The position numbers and the translations under genes are program-made. A DNA stretch of 64,000 nucleotides from Alkalimonas sp. (GTDB lineage: Bacteria; Pseudomonadota; Gammaproteobacteria; Enterobacterales; Alteromonadaceae), in the NCBI RefSeq assembly GCF_020831925.1, contig NZ_JAFIFQ010000003.1, forward strand, positions 62,001 through 126,000. Direction: 5' to 3'. Numbering within the stretch: the stretch's first letter is position 1; each line of letters begins with the position of its first letter. Below are positions 38,319 to 48,055 of the stretch, piece after piece. Under the pieces are notes generated by a model that did no database searches, was not told the origin of the DNA, and was given only the letters and a program-made list of their open reading frames with translations.

Positions 38319-38345
38319 AAAAGCGATGCTAATGCATCGCTTTTG
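38319..38345 (+). terminator. Intrinsic terminator of adk
   Basis: AAAAGCGATGC-TAAT-GCATCGCTTTTG, an 11-bp stem with a short T-run. It may also serve the convergent peroxidase gene. Confidence 0.75.
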
Positions 38346-38373
38346 TTGTTGTATGGCATTGCTTTTTTACGGC

Positions 38374-38985
38374 CTAGCTGTCAGCCAGCATTTTTGCCAG
38401 GGCATCCAATGCATCTTGATAGTCCGGCTCGTTTGCTAATGACTTGACTTGCTGAATATAACGGATCACACCGTTACGATCGATCAACAGCACCGTTCGA
38501 GCTAGCAAACCCATATCCTTAATCAATAAACCATAACTGCTGCCAAAATCACGCCAGACAGCATCGGATAATACCTGCAACTGGTCGACTGCTTCCTGTT
38601 CACAAAAGCGTCTTTGGGCAAAAGGCAAGTCTGTGCTGATGGTGAGCATCACCACGTCCGCAGGGAGCCTGGAAACCTCCTCATTAAAACGCTTGGTTTG
38701 CAGCGAACAAGTGCCTGTGTCTACACTGGGAACTACGCTGATCAAAACTGGTTTTCCGGCAAAATCCTGCAAAGAAACGGCCTTAAATTGTTGGTCGACT
38801 ACCCGAAATGCGGGTGCTTGCTGACCAAGCTCAATCGGATGACCTTGCAGTTCTACCAGCTGTTGTCCGGCCCGAATATCACTGAGTCGGGTTGGAAGCT
38901 GCGCCGTTAAATCGACGCTATAAGCAGCGCTACTGAGTGCGACGCCACCAATTAGGGTACAGAGTTGAGATAAGGTTATTTTCAT
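38374..38985 (-). CDS. tpx: Thiol peroxidase (Tpx type) with a signal peptide
   Basis: The atypical 2-Cys peroxiredoxin domain (about 45-203) has the peroxidatic Cys93 in PSVDTGTCSLQTKRFN and the resolving Cys128 in QRRFCEQE, 35 residues apart as in E. coli Tpx (34). The N-terminal 44 residues are extra: MKITLSQLCTLIGGVALSSA is a Sec signal peptide (predicted cleavage about 21-23), so this form should act in the periplasm against lipid or alkyl hydroperoxides. E. coli Tpx has 168 residues and lacks a cleaved signal. Single gene, convergent with adk and divergent from the CheY-CheC gene. Confidence 0.9.
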   Translation of the reverse strand: MKITLSQLCTLIGGVALSSAAYSVDLTAQLPTRLSDIRAGQQLVELQGHPIELGQQAPAFRVVDQQFKAVSLQDFAGKPVLISVVPSVDTGTCSLQTKRFNEEVSRLPADVVMLTISTDLPFAQRRFCEQEAVDQLQVLSDAVWRDFGSSYGLLIKDMGLLARTVLLIDRNGVIRYIQQVKSLANEPDYQDALDALAKMLADS

Positions 38986-39103
38986 TCAAGGTACCTCTTA
39001 ACGGTAAAGGTTTAGCCTAACACAGAACCATCTGTCTGCATGATGGCTATTTGCAGAGTGTGCGTATAAACTATAAACAAACACAGAGAAAAATGAACAG
39101 CCT

Positions 39104-40120
39104 ATGATCCCTGCGGTGCTAATTTGCGATGATTCCAACCTGGCAAGAAAACAAATGGCGCGCTGTTTGCCAGAGAGTTGGCAGAGTGCGATCCATTTTG
39201 CGGCCCATGGCGCTGAAGCACTGCAATTAATTAAGACAAATGCGATTGATCTGCTTTTTTTGGATCTGAATATGCCTATCCTGGATGGCTATCAGGTGCT
39301 GTCAGCATTAAAAGAAACACAATCTACTATTCGGGTCATTGTGGTCTCCGGTGATGTGCAACCAGAAGCTTACGAGCGGGTCATGCAATTGGGGGCTGTT
39401 GATTTTGTAAAAAAGCCGGTTGATGCTAGCAAGATAGCTGCCTTACTGGATACCGTGGCTTCAGAGCGCAAGTCGAAACCGGAAGCGAAGGTACCTGCTC
39501 AGCTTTTACCGCAGACGGTAGAAGTGGATGCCGAGCTAAGAGATGTGTTTCAGGAAATCACCAATGTGGCGATGGGGCAGGCCGGAGACTTGCTGGCTCG
39601 TTTGCTTAATGTTTTTGTTAAGCTGCCTATTCCCAATGTGAATTTAATCGAAGTTAGTGAGCTGCACATGGCACTGGCGTCGGTCGAAGATGAAAGCAGT
39701 ACCTCAGCTGTGTGTCAGGGCTTTATTGGGGGCGGGGTATCCGGTGAGGCGCTGCTTATCCTGACCGACTCCAGTTTTAAAGACATTGCCCGCCTGATGA
39801 ATTATCACGGCAAATTGACGCATCAGGTCGAGTTAGAACTGCTGATGGACATTGCTAATATCTTGATAGGTTCCGTGTTAAAAGGGTTATCTGAACAGCT
39901 GGATATGGGCTTTAGTCAGGGGCATCCGGTGGTGCTTGGACAACATGCCGCTGTCAGTGAGCTGATTAAAGCCAACTCTGGTCGCTGGCGCAAAACCCTG
40001 GCGATTGAAATCAGTTACGGCATTGAAAACTACAATATCATGTGTGATCTGTTGTTGCTGTTTACCGAGGACAGCCTGAAAACACTGAAACACAAAGTCG
40101 CGTTCTTACTGGAAGATTAG
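39104..40120 (+). CDS. Response regulator with CheC-type phosphatase domain
   Basis: Residues 1-120 form a CheY-like receiver: acidic pair D9/D10, phosphoacceptor D54 in FLDLNMP, S82 and K104. Residues about 140-338 form a CheC/CheX/FliY-type domain. The phosphatase signature D-x3-E-x2-N-x22-P is exact at D147, E151, N154, P177; a second, degenerate copy has E245, D249, N252, P275. Such fused proteins should dephosphorylate CheY-like partners in an input-dependent way. The GGDEF gene follows after two bases, so they are one operon. The ATG has only a weak ribosome-binding site. Confidence 0.9.
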   Translation: MIPAVLICDDSNLARKQMARCLPESWQSAIHFAAHGAEALQLIKTNAIDLLFLDLNMPILDGYQVLSALKETQSTIRVIVVSGDVQPEAYERVMQLGAVDFVKKPVDASKIAALLDTVASERKSKPEAKVPAQLLPQTVEVDAELRDVFQEITNVAMGQAGDLLARLLNVFVKLPIPNVNLIEVSELHMALASVEDESSTSAVCQGFIGGGVSGEALLILTDSSFKDIARLMNYHGKLTHQVELELLMDIANILIGSVLKGLSEQLDMGFSQGHPVVLGQHAAVSELIKANSGRWRKTLAIEISYGIENYNIMCDLLLLFTEDSLKTLKHKVAFLLED

Positions 40121-40122
40121 TT

Positions 40123-41109
40123 ATGTCAGATGCACAGGTTGAAGTTTCAGAAATCCACTGGCTCATGGACATGTTTCAAACCGTGGACGTTGGTTTAGTG
40201 GTGCTGAACTGTGATTATCGTATCCAGGTCTGGAATGGCTTTATGGAAAGTCACAGCGGCTTAAGTCCTCGCCAGGTACGTGATCGTTACTTATTTGATT
40301 TATTTCCGGAAATTGATGAAGACTGGCTGCGCAGGAAGTGTGACCCAGTATTACTACTAAAAAATCGTGCTTTTACTATCTGGGAGCAGCGCCCTTATAT
40401 TTTTAAATTTCGTAATTATCGTCCTATCACTGGCTCTGCTGAATTTATGTACCAAAACAGTACTATTTTTCCACTCACCAACACCCGTGGAGAAGTGACG
40501 AACTTGTGTCTGATTATTTACGATGTCACCGATGTGGCGGTCAGTCGGCTGGAACTGGAATCGATGAATCATCGTTTGCATCAGCTTTCAAAAACTGACT
40601 TTTTGACTCAGTTGCACAACCGCGGTAGTTGGGAAAATACTTTGGTGCAGGAGTACAAGCGTATTCAGCGGCATCAACATGTCAGTAGCCTATTGATGAT
40701 CGACATTGATCACTTCAAACGCGTTAACGATGATTATGGCCATGCTGCTGGCGATGAAGTGATCCGGGAAATTGCCAAGCTGGTGAAAAAAAATCTGCGT
40801 GAAACCGACATTGCCGGCCGTTATGGTGGTGAAGAATTTGCGGTGCTTTTAGTGGATACTCCGGAAGCGCAGGCTATGTATTTTGCGGAGCGGCTGCGTA
40901 AGTCGGTGGAAAAAACACCGATACGGCATCATGAGATGATCATTCAGTGCTCGGTAAGTATCGGTATTGCAGAGTCAGCCAGAGCGATGGAAAACCATCG
41001 TCAGTGGATAGAGCAAGCCGATAAAGCCTTGTATTTTTCGAAGGCGAATGGCCGTAATCGCGTTACATTAGCAAGCAGCATGCCCTCTGAGCAGCCCGAA
41101 ACCTCATGA
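40123..41109 (+). CDS. PAS-GGDEF diguanylate cyclase
   Basis: Residues about 10-145 form a PAS domain (MFQTVDVGLVVLNCDYRIQVWN ends at its core strand, split here; VTNLCLIIYDVTD closes it). A short coiled linker leads into the GGDEF domain (about 160-320): DFLTQLHNRGSWE, IDIDHFKRVNDDYGHAAGD, active-site GGEEF at 235-239 and the I-site RETD at 226-229. It should synthesise cyclic di-GMP with product inhibition. No membrane segment. It starts 2 nt after the CheY-CheC stop (TAGTTATG), so output is probably tied to that protein. The stop overlaps the convergent spoVR gene by 6 nt. Confidence 0.93.
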   Translation: MSDAQVEVSEIHWLMDMFQTVDVGLVVLNCDYRIQVWNGFMESHSGLSPRQVRDRYLFDLFPEIDEDWLRRKCDPVLLLKNRAFTIWEQRPYIFKFRNYRPITGSAEFMYQNSTIFPLTNTRGEVTNLCLIIYDVTDVAVSRLELESMNHRLHQLSKTDFLTQLHNRGSWENTLVQEYKRIQRHQHVSSLLMIDIDHFKRVNDDYGHAAGDEVIREIAKLVKKNLRETDIAGRYGGEEFAVLLVDTPEAQAMYFAERLRKSVEKTPIRHHEMIIQCSVSIGIAESARAMENHRQWIEQADKALYFSKANGRNRVTLASSMPSEQPETS

Positions 41110-42621
41110 AGCAGCAGGGCAGCGGCACAGCTCCCGAATAACGCCATCGTCTTGTTGCTGCTCCAGACTCACCTGAAAGCCCCATAATCGGTGCAAATGC
41201 TTCATGACTTCCGCAGTACTCTTTTCTTCCAACGGGATGTTTTGCTGCGGTACATAGCGTAATGTTAACGATCGATCGCCACGAACATCGACATTGTATA
41301 CCTGAATATTGGGTTCCAGCTGACTTAAGTTGTACTGCGCAGACAGCATCTGGCGAATACTCTGATACCCCTCCTGATTATGGATGGCGGCAACTTCCAG
41401 GCTTGGATCTTTGCTGTCATCAACAATGGCAAACAGATGAAAGTCGCGGATCACTTTCGGTGATAAGTACTGACTGATAAAGCTCTCGTCCTTAAAGTTT
41501 TGCATGGCAAAGTGCAAAGTTTCAAGCCAGTTTGAACCAGCAATATCGGGGAACCATTCTTTATCTTCAGCCGTCGGCTGCTCGCAAATACGGCGTAAGT
41601 CGGTAAACATGGCGAAACCGAGCGCGTAAGGATTGATACCCGAATAATATGGGCTGTTGTATGGCGGCTGTGCAACCACGTTGGTATGGGTATGCAGAAA
41701 TTCCATCATAAAGCGCTCGCTCACCACACCTTCATCGTACAGATGTTGCAAAATGGTGTAGTGCCAAAAGGTAGCCCAGCCTTCGTTCATGACCTGGGTT
41801 TGTTTTTGCGGATAAAAGTATTGCGAGATTTTGCGCACAATCCGCACCAGTTCACGTTGCCACGGCTTTAATAAAGGCGCATTTTTTTCAATAAAATACA
41901 AAATGTTCTCTTGCGGCTCGACAGGAAAGCGTTTGTTATGCTCGGTTTCTGCGACTGGTTTGGTTGGAATAGTACGCCATAAGTCATTGACCTGGGATTG
42001 CAGGTAAGCTTCACGTTCTTCCTGGCGTTTTTGCTCTTCTTCCATCGAAATTTTTTGTGGTCGTTTGTAGCGATCAACTCCGTAATTCATCAGGGCATGA
42101 CAGGAATCGAGGATTTCCTCAACCTCAGCAATCCCATACTTTTCTTCACAGCGATTGACATAGTCTTTGGCAAATAACAGGTAATCGATAATGGACGAGG
42201 CATCGGTCCACGTCTTAAATAAGTAGTTATTCTTGAAGAAGGAGTTGTGGCCGTAGCTGGCATGAGCCATCACCAGGGCTTGCATGGTGATGGTGTTTTC
42301 TTCCATCAGATAAGCAATGCAAGGGTTGGAGTTGATCACGATTTCATAGGCCAGTCCCATGTAGCCGCGCTTGTAATTCTGCTCGGTCTGAATAAATTTT
42401 TTGCCGTAAGACCAATGATTATAACCCAGTGGCATACCAATGCTGGAATATGCATCCATCATTTGCTCGGCAGTAATCACTTCGATTTGGTTGGGGTAGG
42501 TCTCCAGCCCATAATGGGCTGCCACCCTGGCAATTTGCTGATGATAGTCGTCCAGCAGCTCAAAGGTCCAGTCCGGCCCATCTGACAAGGGGGTTGGTTT
42601 ACGCTGTGCTTTGGCCATCAT
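41104..42621 (-). CDS. ycgB: SpoVR family protein (YcgB)
   Basis: A 505-residue SpoVR-like protein: PDWTFELLDDYHQQIARVAAHYGL at the N-terminus is split by the usual variable stretch, followed by MPLGYNHWSYGKKFI, ANSNP-type NSNPCIAYLMEEN, HASYGHNSFFKNNY, and MNEGWATFWHY with many conserved His. Named for Bacillus spore cortex formation; in proteobacteria it is stress-related with unknown chemistry. GGAGG stands 3 nt before ATG 42621 (a second ATG follows at once). It is the last gene of the prkA-yeaH-spoVR set, 17 nt after yeaH. Confidence 0.95.
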   Translation of the reverse strand: MMAKAQRKPTPLSDGPDWTFELLDDYHQQIARVAAHYGLETYPNQIEVITAEQMMDAYSSIGMPLGYNHWSYGKKFIQTEQNYKRGYMGLAYEIVINSNPCIAYLMEENTITMQALVMAHASYGHNSFFKNNYLFKTWTDASSIIDYLLFAKDYVNRCEEKYGIAEVEEILDSCHALMNYGVDRYKRPQKISMEEEQKRQEEREAYLQSQVNDLWRTIPTKPVAETEHNKRFPVEPQENILYFIEKNAPLLKPWQRELVRIVRKISQYFYPQKQTQVMNEGWATFWHYTILQHLYDEGVVSERFMMEFLHTHTNVVAQPPYNSPYYSGINPYALGFAMFTDLRRICEQPTAEDKEWFPDIAGSNWLETLHFAMQNFKDESFISQYLSPKVIRDFHLFAIVDDSKDPSLEVAAIHNQEGYQSIRQMLSAQYNLSQLEPNIQVYNVDVRGDRSLTLRYVPQQNIPLEEKSTAEVMKHLHRLWGFQVSLEQQQDDGVIRELCRCPAAS

Positions 42622-42638
42622 ATACCTCCGCTGAAAAA

Positions 42639-43907
42639 CTAAGCTGCTTGTTTTTTAAAGAGCTCTCTGAATACCGGGTAAATATCGGCCTGTTCCCGAA
42701 TGGACTGAATGGCAAAATTGTCAAACTGCGGTAGCAGACTTTCGTACTGTTGCCACAAGCTTTGATGCGCTCGGGTGCTGATTTCGATATAGGCATAATA
42801 ACGCACTAGTGGCAGGATATGATTGCGCATAATTTGTTGGCACAATGGGCTATCATCAGTCCAGTTATCGCCATCCGATGCTTGAGCGGCGTAAATATTC
42901 CACTCTTCCGGGTTGTACCGCTCACGTACAATGTCGTGCATCATTTTAAGCGCACTGGAAACGATGGTGCCGCCAGTCTCCTGGGAGTAGAAGAACTCTT
43001 GTTCATCAACCTCTTTGGCCTGAGTGTGATGACGAATGTAGACCACCTCGACATTTTTGTAACTGCGGCTAAGGAACAGATAAAGCAGAATGTAAAAGCG
43101 CTTTGCCATATCCTTGGTGGCCTGATCCATTGAGCCAGATACATCCATCAAGCAGAACATCACGGCTTTACTGGTCGGCTCTGGCCGTTTCTGGTAGTTT
43201 CGATAACGTAAGTCAAAACTATCGATGTATGGCACTGCCGCAATGCGTTGCTTTAAATGCGTAATCTCTTCTTCCAGCTGCATCAGTTGTCGTTGATTGG
43301 GAACGGCTTCTTGCTGCAGAGCCGCTAGCTGCGCTTCCAGTTCAGTCAAGGTACGTTTTTTATCAGCCGACATGGCAATACGCCGGGCTAGCGAGCCCCG
43401 TAACGAGCGAACAATATCGATATTGGTTGGTACCCCTTCAGCCCGGTAGCCGGCTCGCACCTGTTTGTATTGAGTTAGTTTATCCAGCTGATTTTTTTTC
43501 AGATTGGGTAATTCCAGATCTTCAAACAGCAGATCCAGGTACTCATCTTTGGAAATAGAAAAAACAAAGTCATCTTCACCTTCACCATCCGCGCTGGCAT
43601 CACCGCGGCCACTGCCTTGGCCTCCACCTCCATCCGGCCGTTTGATGCGATCGCCAGGGCTGAACTGATCATTGCCAGGATGGACAATTTCTCGATGGCC
43701 ACCTTTACCATGATGAAACATCGGTTCAGTAATGTCCTTTCCTGGAATGCTGATGCTCTCCCCACTGTCGATATCGGTCACGCTACGCTTACTGATCGCA
43801 TCGGAAACGGCCTTTTTGATCTGTTGCTTGTAGCGCCGCAAGAAGCGCTGTCGGTTGACAGCACTCTTGTTTTTGCCATTGAGTCGTCGATCAATAAAAT
43901 GCACCAT
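42639..43907 (-). CDS. yeaH: YeaH/YhbH family protein (DUF444)
   Basis: A 422-residue protein with the near-invariant N-terminus [20 protein letters not shown] and [20 protein letters not shown], a Gly/Asp-rich low-complexity stretch (about 85-110), [20 protein letters not shown], and a C-terminal von Willebrand A-like domain with the MIDAS motif DVSGSM (about 255-260). It likely partners with the PrkA kinase. GGAGG precedes ATG 43907. 19 nt after prkA. Confidence 0.95.
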   Translation of the reverse strand: MVHFIDRRLNGKNKSAVNRQRFLRRYKQQIKKAVSDAISKRSVTDIDSGESISIPGKDITEPMFHHGKGGHREIVHPGNDQFSPGDRIKRPDGGGGQGSGRGDASADGEGEDDFVFSISKDEYLDLLFEDLELPNLKKNQLDKLTQYKQVRAGYRAEGVPTNIDIVRSLRGSLARRIAMSADKKRTLTELEAQLAALQQEAVPNQRQLMQLEEEITHLKQRIAAVPYIDSFDLRYRNYQKRPEPTSKAVMFCLMDVSGSMDQATKDMAKRFYILLYLFLSRSYKNVEVVYIRHHTQAKEVDEQEFFYSQETGGTIVSSALKMMHDIVRERYNPEEWNIYAAQASDGDNWTDDSPLCQQIMRNHILPLVRYYAYIEISTRAHQSLWQQYESLLPQFDNFAIQSIREQADIYPVFRELFKKQAA

Positions 43908-43926
43908 ACTGCCTCCGGTTGCGTAT

Positions 43927-45849
43927 TTACTGCGATTTACGCACCCGCAAATACCACTCCGACAACAGCCGGACTTGTTTGCGGGTATAGCCTTTCTCCA
44001 TCATACGATTGACAAAATCGTCATGTTTCTTCTGATCTTCGGTTGAAGTTTTGGCGTTGAACGAAATAACAGGCAGTAACTCTTCGGTGCTGGAGAACAT
44101 TTTCTTCTCAATCACAGTACGCAGTTTTTCGTAGCTGGTCCAAACCGGATTTTTGCCATTGTTTTTTGCTTTGGCTCTAAGCACAAAGTTGACGATTTCG
44201 TTGCGAAAGTCTTTCGGGTTGCTAATGCCAGCCGGCTTCTCAATTTTTTCCAGCTCGGCATTCAGCGCTGCCCGGTCGAACAATTGTCCGGTTTCCGGGT
44301 CGCGGTATTCCTGATCCTGGATCCAGAAATCAGCATAGATTACATAGCGATCAAAGATGTTTTGCCCATATTCGGAGTAAGACTCGAGATAAGCGGTTTG
44401 GATCTCTTTGCCAATAAATTCAACATACTTGGGTGTTAGATAACCCTTTAAATGTTCCAGCAATCGCTCTGCCATTTCAGCTGGAAACTGTTCGCGTTCA
44501 ATTTGCTGCTCCAGTACATAAAACAAATGCACCGGGTTCGCAGCTACTTCGGTCGAGTCGAAGTTGAACACCCGTGACAGAATTTTAAAAGCAAAGCGGG
44601 TCGACAGGCCGGTCATGCCTTCATCGACCCCGGCATAATCACGATACTCCTGATAAGACTTGGCTTTTGGATCGGTATCTTTGAGGCTTTCGCCATCATA
44701 GACCCGCATTTTGGAATAGATGCTGGAGTTTTCAGGCTCTTTCAACCGTGATAACACCACAAACTGGGCCAGAGAGGATAAAGTCCCTGGGGCGCACGGA
44801 GCTTCACGCAGCTCTGAATTATCGATCAGCTTGTGATAAATGTTTTGCTCTTCCGATACCCGCAGGCAGTAAGGAACTTTGACAATGTAGACCCGATCAA
44901 GGAACGCCTCGTTGTTTTTGTTGTTTTTAAAAGTCTGCCATTCCGACTCATTGCTGTGGGCCAGAATCATGCCGTCAAACGGCAGAGCGGCCAAGCCTTC
45001 AGTCCCGTTGTAGTTGCCTTCCTGAGTGGCTGTGAGCAATGGGTGCAACACCTTGATTGGCGCTTTGAACATCTCGACAAATTCCATCAGGCCTTGATTA
45101 GCACGGCACAAGGCTCCTGAGTAGCTGTAAGCATCTGGGTCGTGTTGCGCGAAGTGCTCGAGTTTACGAATGTCGACTTTACCGACCAAGGCGGAAATGT
45201 CCTGGTTGTTTTCATCGCCGGGCTCGGTTTTGGCGATCGCAATTTGGTTCAAAATGGATGGGTGGCGTTTAACGACACGGAACTGGCTGATGTCGCCATT
45301 GAACTCATGTAGCCGTTTACTGGCCCAAGGTGACATGATGGTGGATAGATAGCGCCGCGGTATCCCAAACTCTTCAGCCAGCAGCTGGCCGTCTTCATCG
45401 GCGTCGAACAGGCACAATGGATGGTCGTACACCGGCGAGCCTTTCAGGTAGTAGATAGGCACTTGTTGCATCAAATACTTCAGCTTTTCAGCCAGTGAAG
45501 ACTTACCACCACCAACCGGGCCAAGCAGGTACAGAATTTGTTTCTTTTCTTCCAGTCCCTGAGCCGAGTGTTTTAAATAGGAGACAATCTGTTCGATGGC
45601 ATCTTCCATGCCATAAAAGTCGGCAAACGCAGGGTAGCGGCTGATCACCCGATTGGAAAACAAACGGCTAAGTTTGGGATCATTCGAGGTATCAATCAGT
45701 TCCGGCTCACCAATAGCCAGCAGCAAACGTTCGGCGGCACTGGCAAAACAACTTTTATCGGTTTTGCACAGCTGCAGAAACTCCTGAATGCTGTATTCCT
45801 CTTCCTTGGTTGCTTCGTATCTGGACTTATAGTGCTCAACAATGCTCAT
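43927..45849 (-). CDS. yeaG: PrkA family serine protein kinase (YeaG)
   Basis: A 640-residue AAA+-type protein kinase: Walker [17 protein letters not shown] near residue 110, [30 protein letters not shown] split around the sensor region, and a C-terminal PrkA domain. E. coli YeaG (644) is expressed under nutrient and stationary-phase stress. I start at ATG 45849 because GGAGG lies 6 nt upstream; the open frame begins two codons earlier with GTG. First gene of the operon. A stretch on the minus strand around 45891-45905 (TGTCTAACCTTA) resembles a sigma-S -10 element, but weakly. Confidence 0.95.
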   Translation of the reverse strand: MSIVEHYKSRYEATKEEEYSIQEFLQLCKTDKSCFASAAERLLLAIGEPELIDTSNDPKLSRLFSNRVISRYPAFADFYGMEDAIEQIVSYLKHSAQGLEEKKQILYLLGPVGGGKSSLAEKLKYLMQQVPIYYLKGSPVYDHPLCLFDADEDGQLLAEEFGIPRRYLSTIMSPWASKRLHEFNGDISQFRVVKRHPSILNQIAIAKTEPGDENNQDISALVGKVDIRKLEHFAQHDPDAYSYSGALCRANQGLMEFVEMFKAPIKVLHPLLTATQEGNYNGTEGLAALPFDGMILAHSNESEWQTFKNNKNNEAFLDRVYIVKVPYCLRVSEEQNIYHKLIDNSELREAPCAPGTLSSLAQFVVLSRLKEPENSSIYSKMRVYDGESLKDTDPKAKSYQEYRDYAGVDEGMTGLSTRFAFKILSRVFNFDSTEVAANPVHLFYVLEQQIEREQFPAEMAERLLEHLKGYLTPKYVEFIGKEIQTAYLESYSEYGQNIFDRYVIYADFWIQDQEYRDPETGQLFDRAALNAELEKIEKPAGISNPKDFRNEIVNFVLRAKAKNNGKNPVWTSYEKLRTVIEKKMFSSTEELLPVISFNAKTSTEDQKKHDDFVNRMMEKGYTRKQVRLLSEWYLRVRKSQ

Positions 45850-46012
45850 ATGCACCTCCGATCAGCTGACGAAAATAGGTACCAGTTACTCTAAGGTTAG
45901 ACAGTAAAAAATAAATTCGCTCAGAATTCATCGCAAAAAGATGGATTTAATCGAGCTCAAATAAAGTGCAATGGTGTTGAATTATGTACGGCGGGCAGGG
46001 AAATTGGATTTA

Positions 46013-46041
46013 AAAAAGCCCGATTTATAAACCGGGCTTGA
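46013..46041 (-). terminator. Intrinsic terminator of sodB
   Basis: Read on the minus strand: AAGCCCGG-TTTATAAAT-CGGGCTTTTTT. The rest of 45850-46056 holds only the prkA upstream region. Confidence 0.8.
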
Positions 46042-46056
46042 TATCGCTAAGACGGA

Positions 46057-46641
46057 TTAGGCTGCAAAATTCTTGCTGGCGAAATCCCAGTTTACCAAGG
46101 CCCAGAAAGCATCCAGGTAAGTTGGGCGGGCGTTGCGGTAATCGATGTAGTAAGCGTGCTCCCACAAGTCAACGGTCATTACCGGCGTAAGGCCATCATG
46201 AGCTAACGGAGTATCAGCATTGCTGGTGTTAACGATATCCAGGCTGCCATCGGCTTTTTTCACCAACCAGGTCCAGCTGGAGCCGAAGTTGTTGACGGCT
46301 TTGTCGTTAAACGCAGCTTTAAAGTCGGCAAATGAACCCCATTTGGCGTTAATCGCATCTGCCAGAGCACCAGCAGGCTCACCACCACCATTCGGGCTCA
46401 GGCAGTGCCAGTAGAAGGTATGATTCCACACCTGGGCGGCGTTATTGAACACTCCACCTTCAGAGGTACGAACGATCTCTTCAAGTGACTTACCAGCGAA
46501 GTCGGTACCTTCAATCAGGCCATTGAGCTTAACCACATAGGTGTTGTGATGCTTGCCATAGTGGTATTCCAGAGTTTCTTCTGAAATATGCGGAGCAAGT
46601 GCATTTTTTGCATACGGCAAGGCGGGTAATTCGAAAGCCAT
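46057..46641 (-). CDS. sodB: Iron superoxide dismutase
   Basis: SodB dismutates superoxide in the cytoplasm. The 194-residue protein (E. coli 193) starts [20 protein letters not shown], with metal ligands in [24 protein letters not shown] and [13 protein letters not shown]. The Gln in [13 protein letters not shown] is the Fe-type outer-sphere residue. ATG 46641 follows TGGAGA by 5 nt; an ATG four codons earlier lacks a site. The promoter TTGAGT-N17-TAGTCT (46683-46711, minus) is overlapped by an IscR-like palindrome. Confidence 0.96.
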   Translation of the reverse strand: MAFELPALPYAKNALAPHISEETLEYHYGKHHNTYVVKLNGLIEGTDFAGKSLEEIVRTSEGGVFNNAAQVWNHTFYWHCLSPNGGGEPAGALADAINAKWGSFADFKAAFNDKAVNNFGSSWTWLVKKADGSLDIVNTSNADTPLAHDGLTPVMTVDLWEHAYYIDYRNARPTYLDAFWALVNWDFASKNFAA

Positions 46642-46690
46642 TTTATTCTCCATTCACGTTGTTAATAGTGTCTGCACGGTTTAGACTACA

Positions 46691-46715
46691 ATACCTGAGT
46701 AAAATACTCAAGTTT
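46691..46715. promoter_or_regulatory. IscR type-1-like operator between sodB and grxD
   Basis: The 25-bp palindrome, with halves ACCTGAGTA and TACTCAAGT around AAA, matches 22 of 25 positions of the E. coli type-1 IscR consensus (ATASYYGACT-RWWW-YAGTCRRSTAT, from memory); the main change is a symmetric GAGT/ACTC instead of GACT/AGTC. It covers the -35 and spacer of sodB. Confidence 0.55.
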
Positions 46716-46886
46716 TAACCGGCCCTGCCAAGCTCTAACGCGTCGCTTATTGAGGGCACTTAGATGTTTTGTTACGACTGCCTACCATGATTGGGTCAGT
46801 CCGCCGAAAAACAAGGGGCAGGCCATGAATTTCCTGTTGGAACAAGGTACAATGCCCGCACTTCCGAATAGATACGAGGATATGCT

Positions 46887-47231
46887 ATGGAAACCCTGGA
46901 TAGAATTAAACAGCAAATTACTGAAAACCCAATACTGTTGTACATGAAGGGCTCGCCAAAACTGCCAAGTTGCGGTTTTTCTGCTCAGGCTGCCCAGGCA
47001 TTAATTAGCTGTGGTGAGCAGTTTGCCTTTGTGGATATTCTGCAAAACCCGGATATTCGTGCCGAGCTGCCTGTTTATGCAAATTGGCCTACCTTCCCAC
47101 AGCTATGGGTGGAAGGTGAGTTGATTGGTGGTTGCGACATCATTCTGGAAATGTTTCAGCGTGGTGAGTTGCAGCCATTGATCAAGGAGGCGGCTGCAAA
47201 GCACAGTCAGGATGAAGCCGCTGGCGAATAA
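46887..47231 (+). CDS. grxD: Monothiol glutaredoxin GrxD
   Basis: A 114-residue CGFS-type glutaredoxin (E. coli Grx4 115). The motif PSCGFSAQAAQAL carries the active Cys; WPTFPQLWVEGELIGGCDI forms the glutathione-binding site. It carries and transfers [2Fe-2S] clusters, often with BolA. The start follows GAGGATATGCT. TACAAT at about 46850-46855 could be its -10. The neighbour order sodB-grxD-rnt recalls E. coli, and the IscR-like site upstream fits an Fe-S role. Confidence 0.96.
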   Translation: METLDRIKQQITENPILLYMKGSPKLPSCGFSAQAAQALISCGEQFAFVDILQNPDIRAELPVYANWPTFPQLWVEGELIGGCDIILEMFQRGELQPLIKEAAAKHSQDEAAGE

Positions 47232-47247
47232 GGCTGTGGTTTGACGT

Positions 47248-47272
47248 AAAAAACCGCTGCGGCGGTTTTTTT
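47248..47272. terminator. Bidirectional terminator between grxD and rnt
   Basis: AAAAAACCGC-TGC-GGCGGTTTTTTTA-type hairpin; A-run and T-run on both sides serve both convergent genes. Confidence 0.85.
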
Positions 47273-47279
47273 ACATCGG

Positions 47280-47942
47280 TTAGTCGCAGCTCTCTGCTGC
47301 AGATTGCACCATCTCGCTGGTCAAAGGCCAGCCGCCTAGTTGCTGCCATTGATTGACGATATGGCAAAACAGTTCGGCCGTACGCTCGGTATCGTACAGA
47401 GCGCTGTGCGCTTCTTTGTTGTTAAAATCAATACCTGCCTGTTTGCAGGCTTTTGACAGCACAGTTTGCCCCAGAGCCAGTGCTGACAGGCTGGTGGTAT
47501 CAAAGGAAACAAAAGGGTGGAAGGGATTGCGCTTTAAGTTAATGCGCTCGCAGGCGGCATTAAAAAAACCCTGATCAAAAGCTGCATTGTGCGCAACGAT
47601 CACCGAGCGCTGACAGCCAGCAGCTTTTTGCGCTTTACGAACTGCCTTGCAAATTTCGGTAATGGCTTCACGCTCTGGTACCGCACCTCGCAGCGGCTGA
47701 TACGGATCGATGCCATTAAAGGCCAGCGCGCTCGGCTCAAGATTAGCGCCGGCAAAAGGCTCGACATGAAAGTGCAGTGTTTCGAATGGTTTTAGCTGGC
47801 CTTGCTCATCCATAGTAAGCAGGGTGGCGGCTATTTCCAGCAGTGCATCCGTTGAAGCATTAAAGCCGGCGGTTTCAATATCAATCACCACCGGGTAATA
47901 GCCCCGAAAACGTTGTGCCAGTAAAGAAGTTGTTTGCGCCAT
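47280..47942 (-). CDS. rnt: Ribonuclease T
   Basis: RNase T trims 3' ends of tRNA (CCA turnover) and other stable RNAs. The 220-residue protein (E. coli 215) is a DEDDh exonuclease: [15 protein letters not shown] (Asp, Glu), [16 protein letters not shown] (Asp) and [14 protein letters not shown] (His, Asp). ATG 47942 is chosen because [20 protein letters not shown] fits the family and AGGCGGG lies upstream; the open frame extends 33 codons more into the motY leader. Divergent from motY, a pairing also known in pseudomonads. Confidence 0.95.
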   Translation of the reverse strand: MAQTTSLLAQRFRGYYPVVIDIETAGFNASTDALLEIAATLLTMDEQGQLKPFETLHFHVEPFAGANLEPSALAFNGIDPYQPLRGAVPEREAITEICKAVRKAQKAAGCQRSVIVAHNAAFDQGFFNAACERINLKRNPFHPFVSFDTTSLSALALGQTVLSKACKQAGIDFNNKEAHSALYDTERTAELFCHIVNQWQQLGGWPLTSEMVQSAAESCD

Positions 47943-48055
47943 GAACCCGCCTGCTATGCTGAAAGTGCTATTATGCCAAAAGATCCGGTTTAGATCTCGT
48001 CCCGGCACGGCGTTTGCTAGGTTTTTACTCAGAATGTTCATCTAGGATGTCTCTT

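Noticed and set aside
46750-46947. 65-codon frame overlapping the grxD start
   Set aside because: Covers the grxD upstream region and start, with no ribosome-binding site and no hydrophobic or domain pattern.
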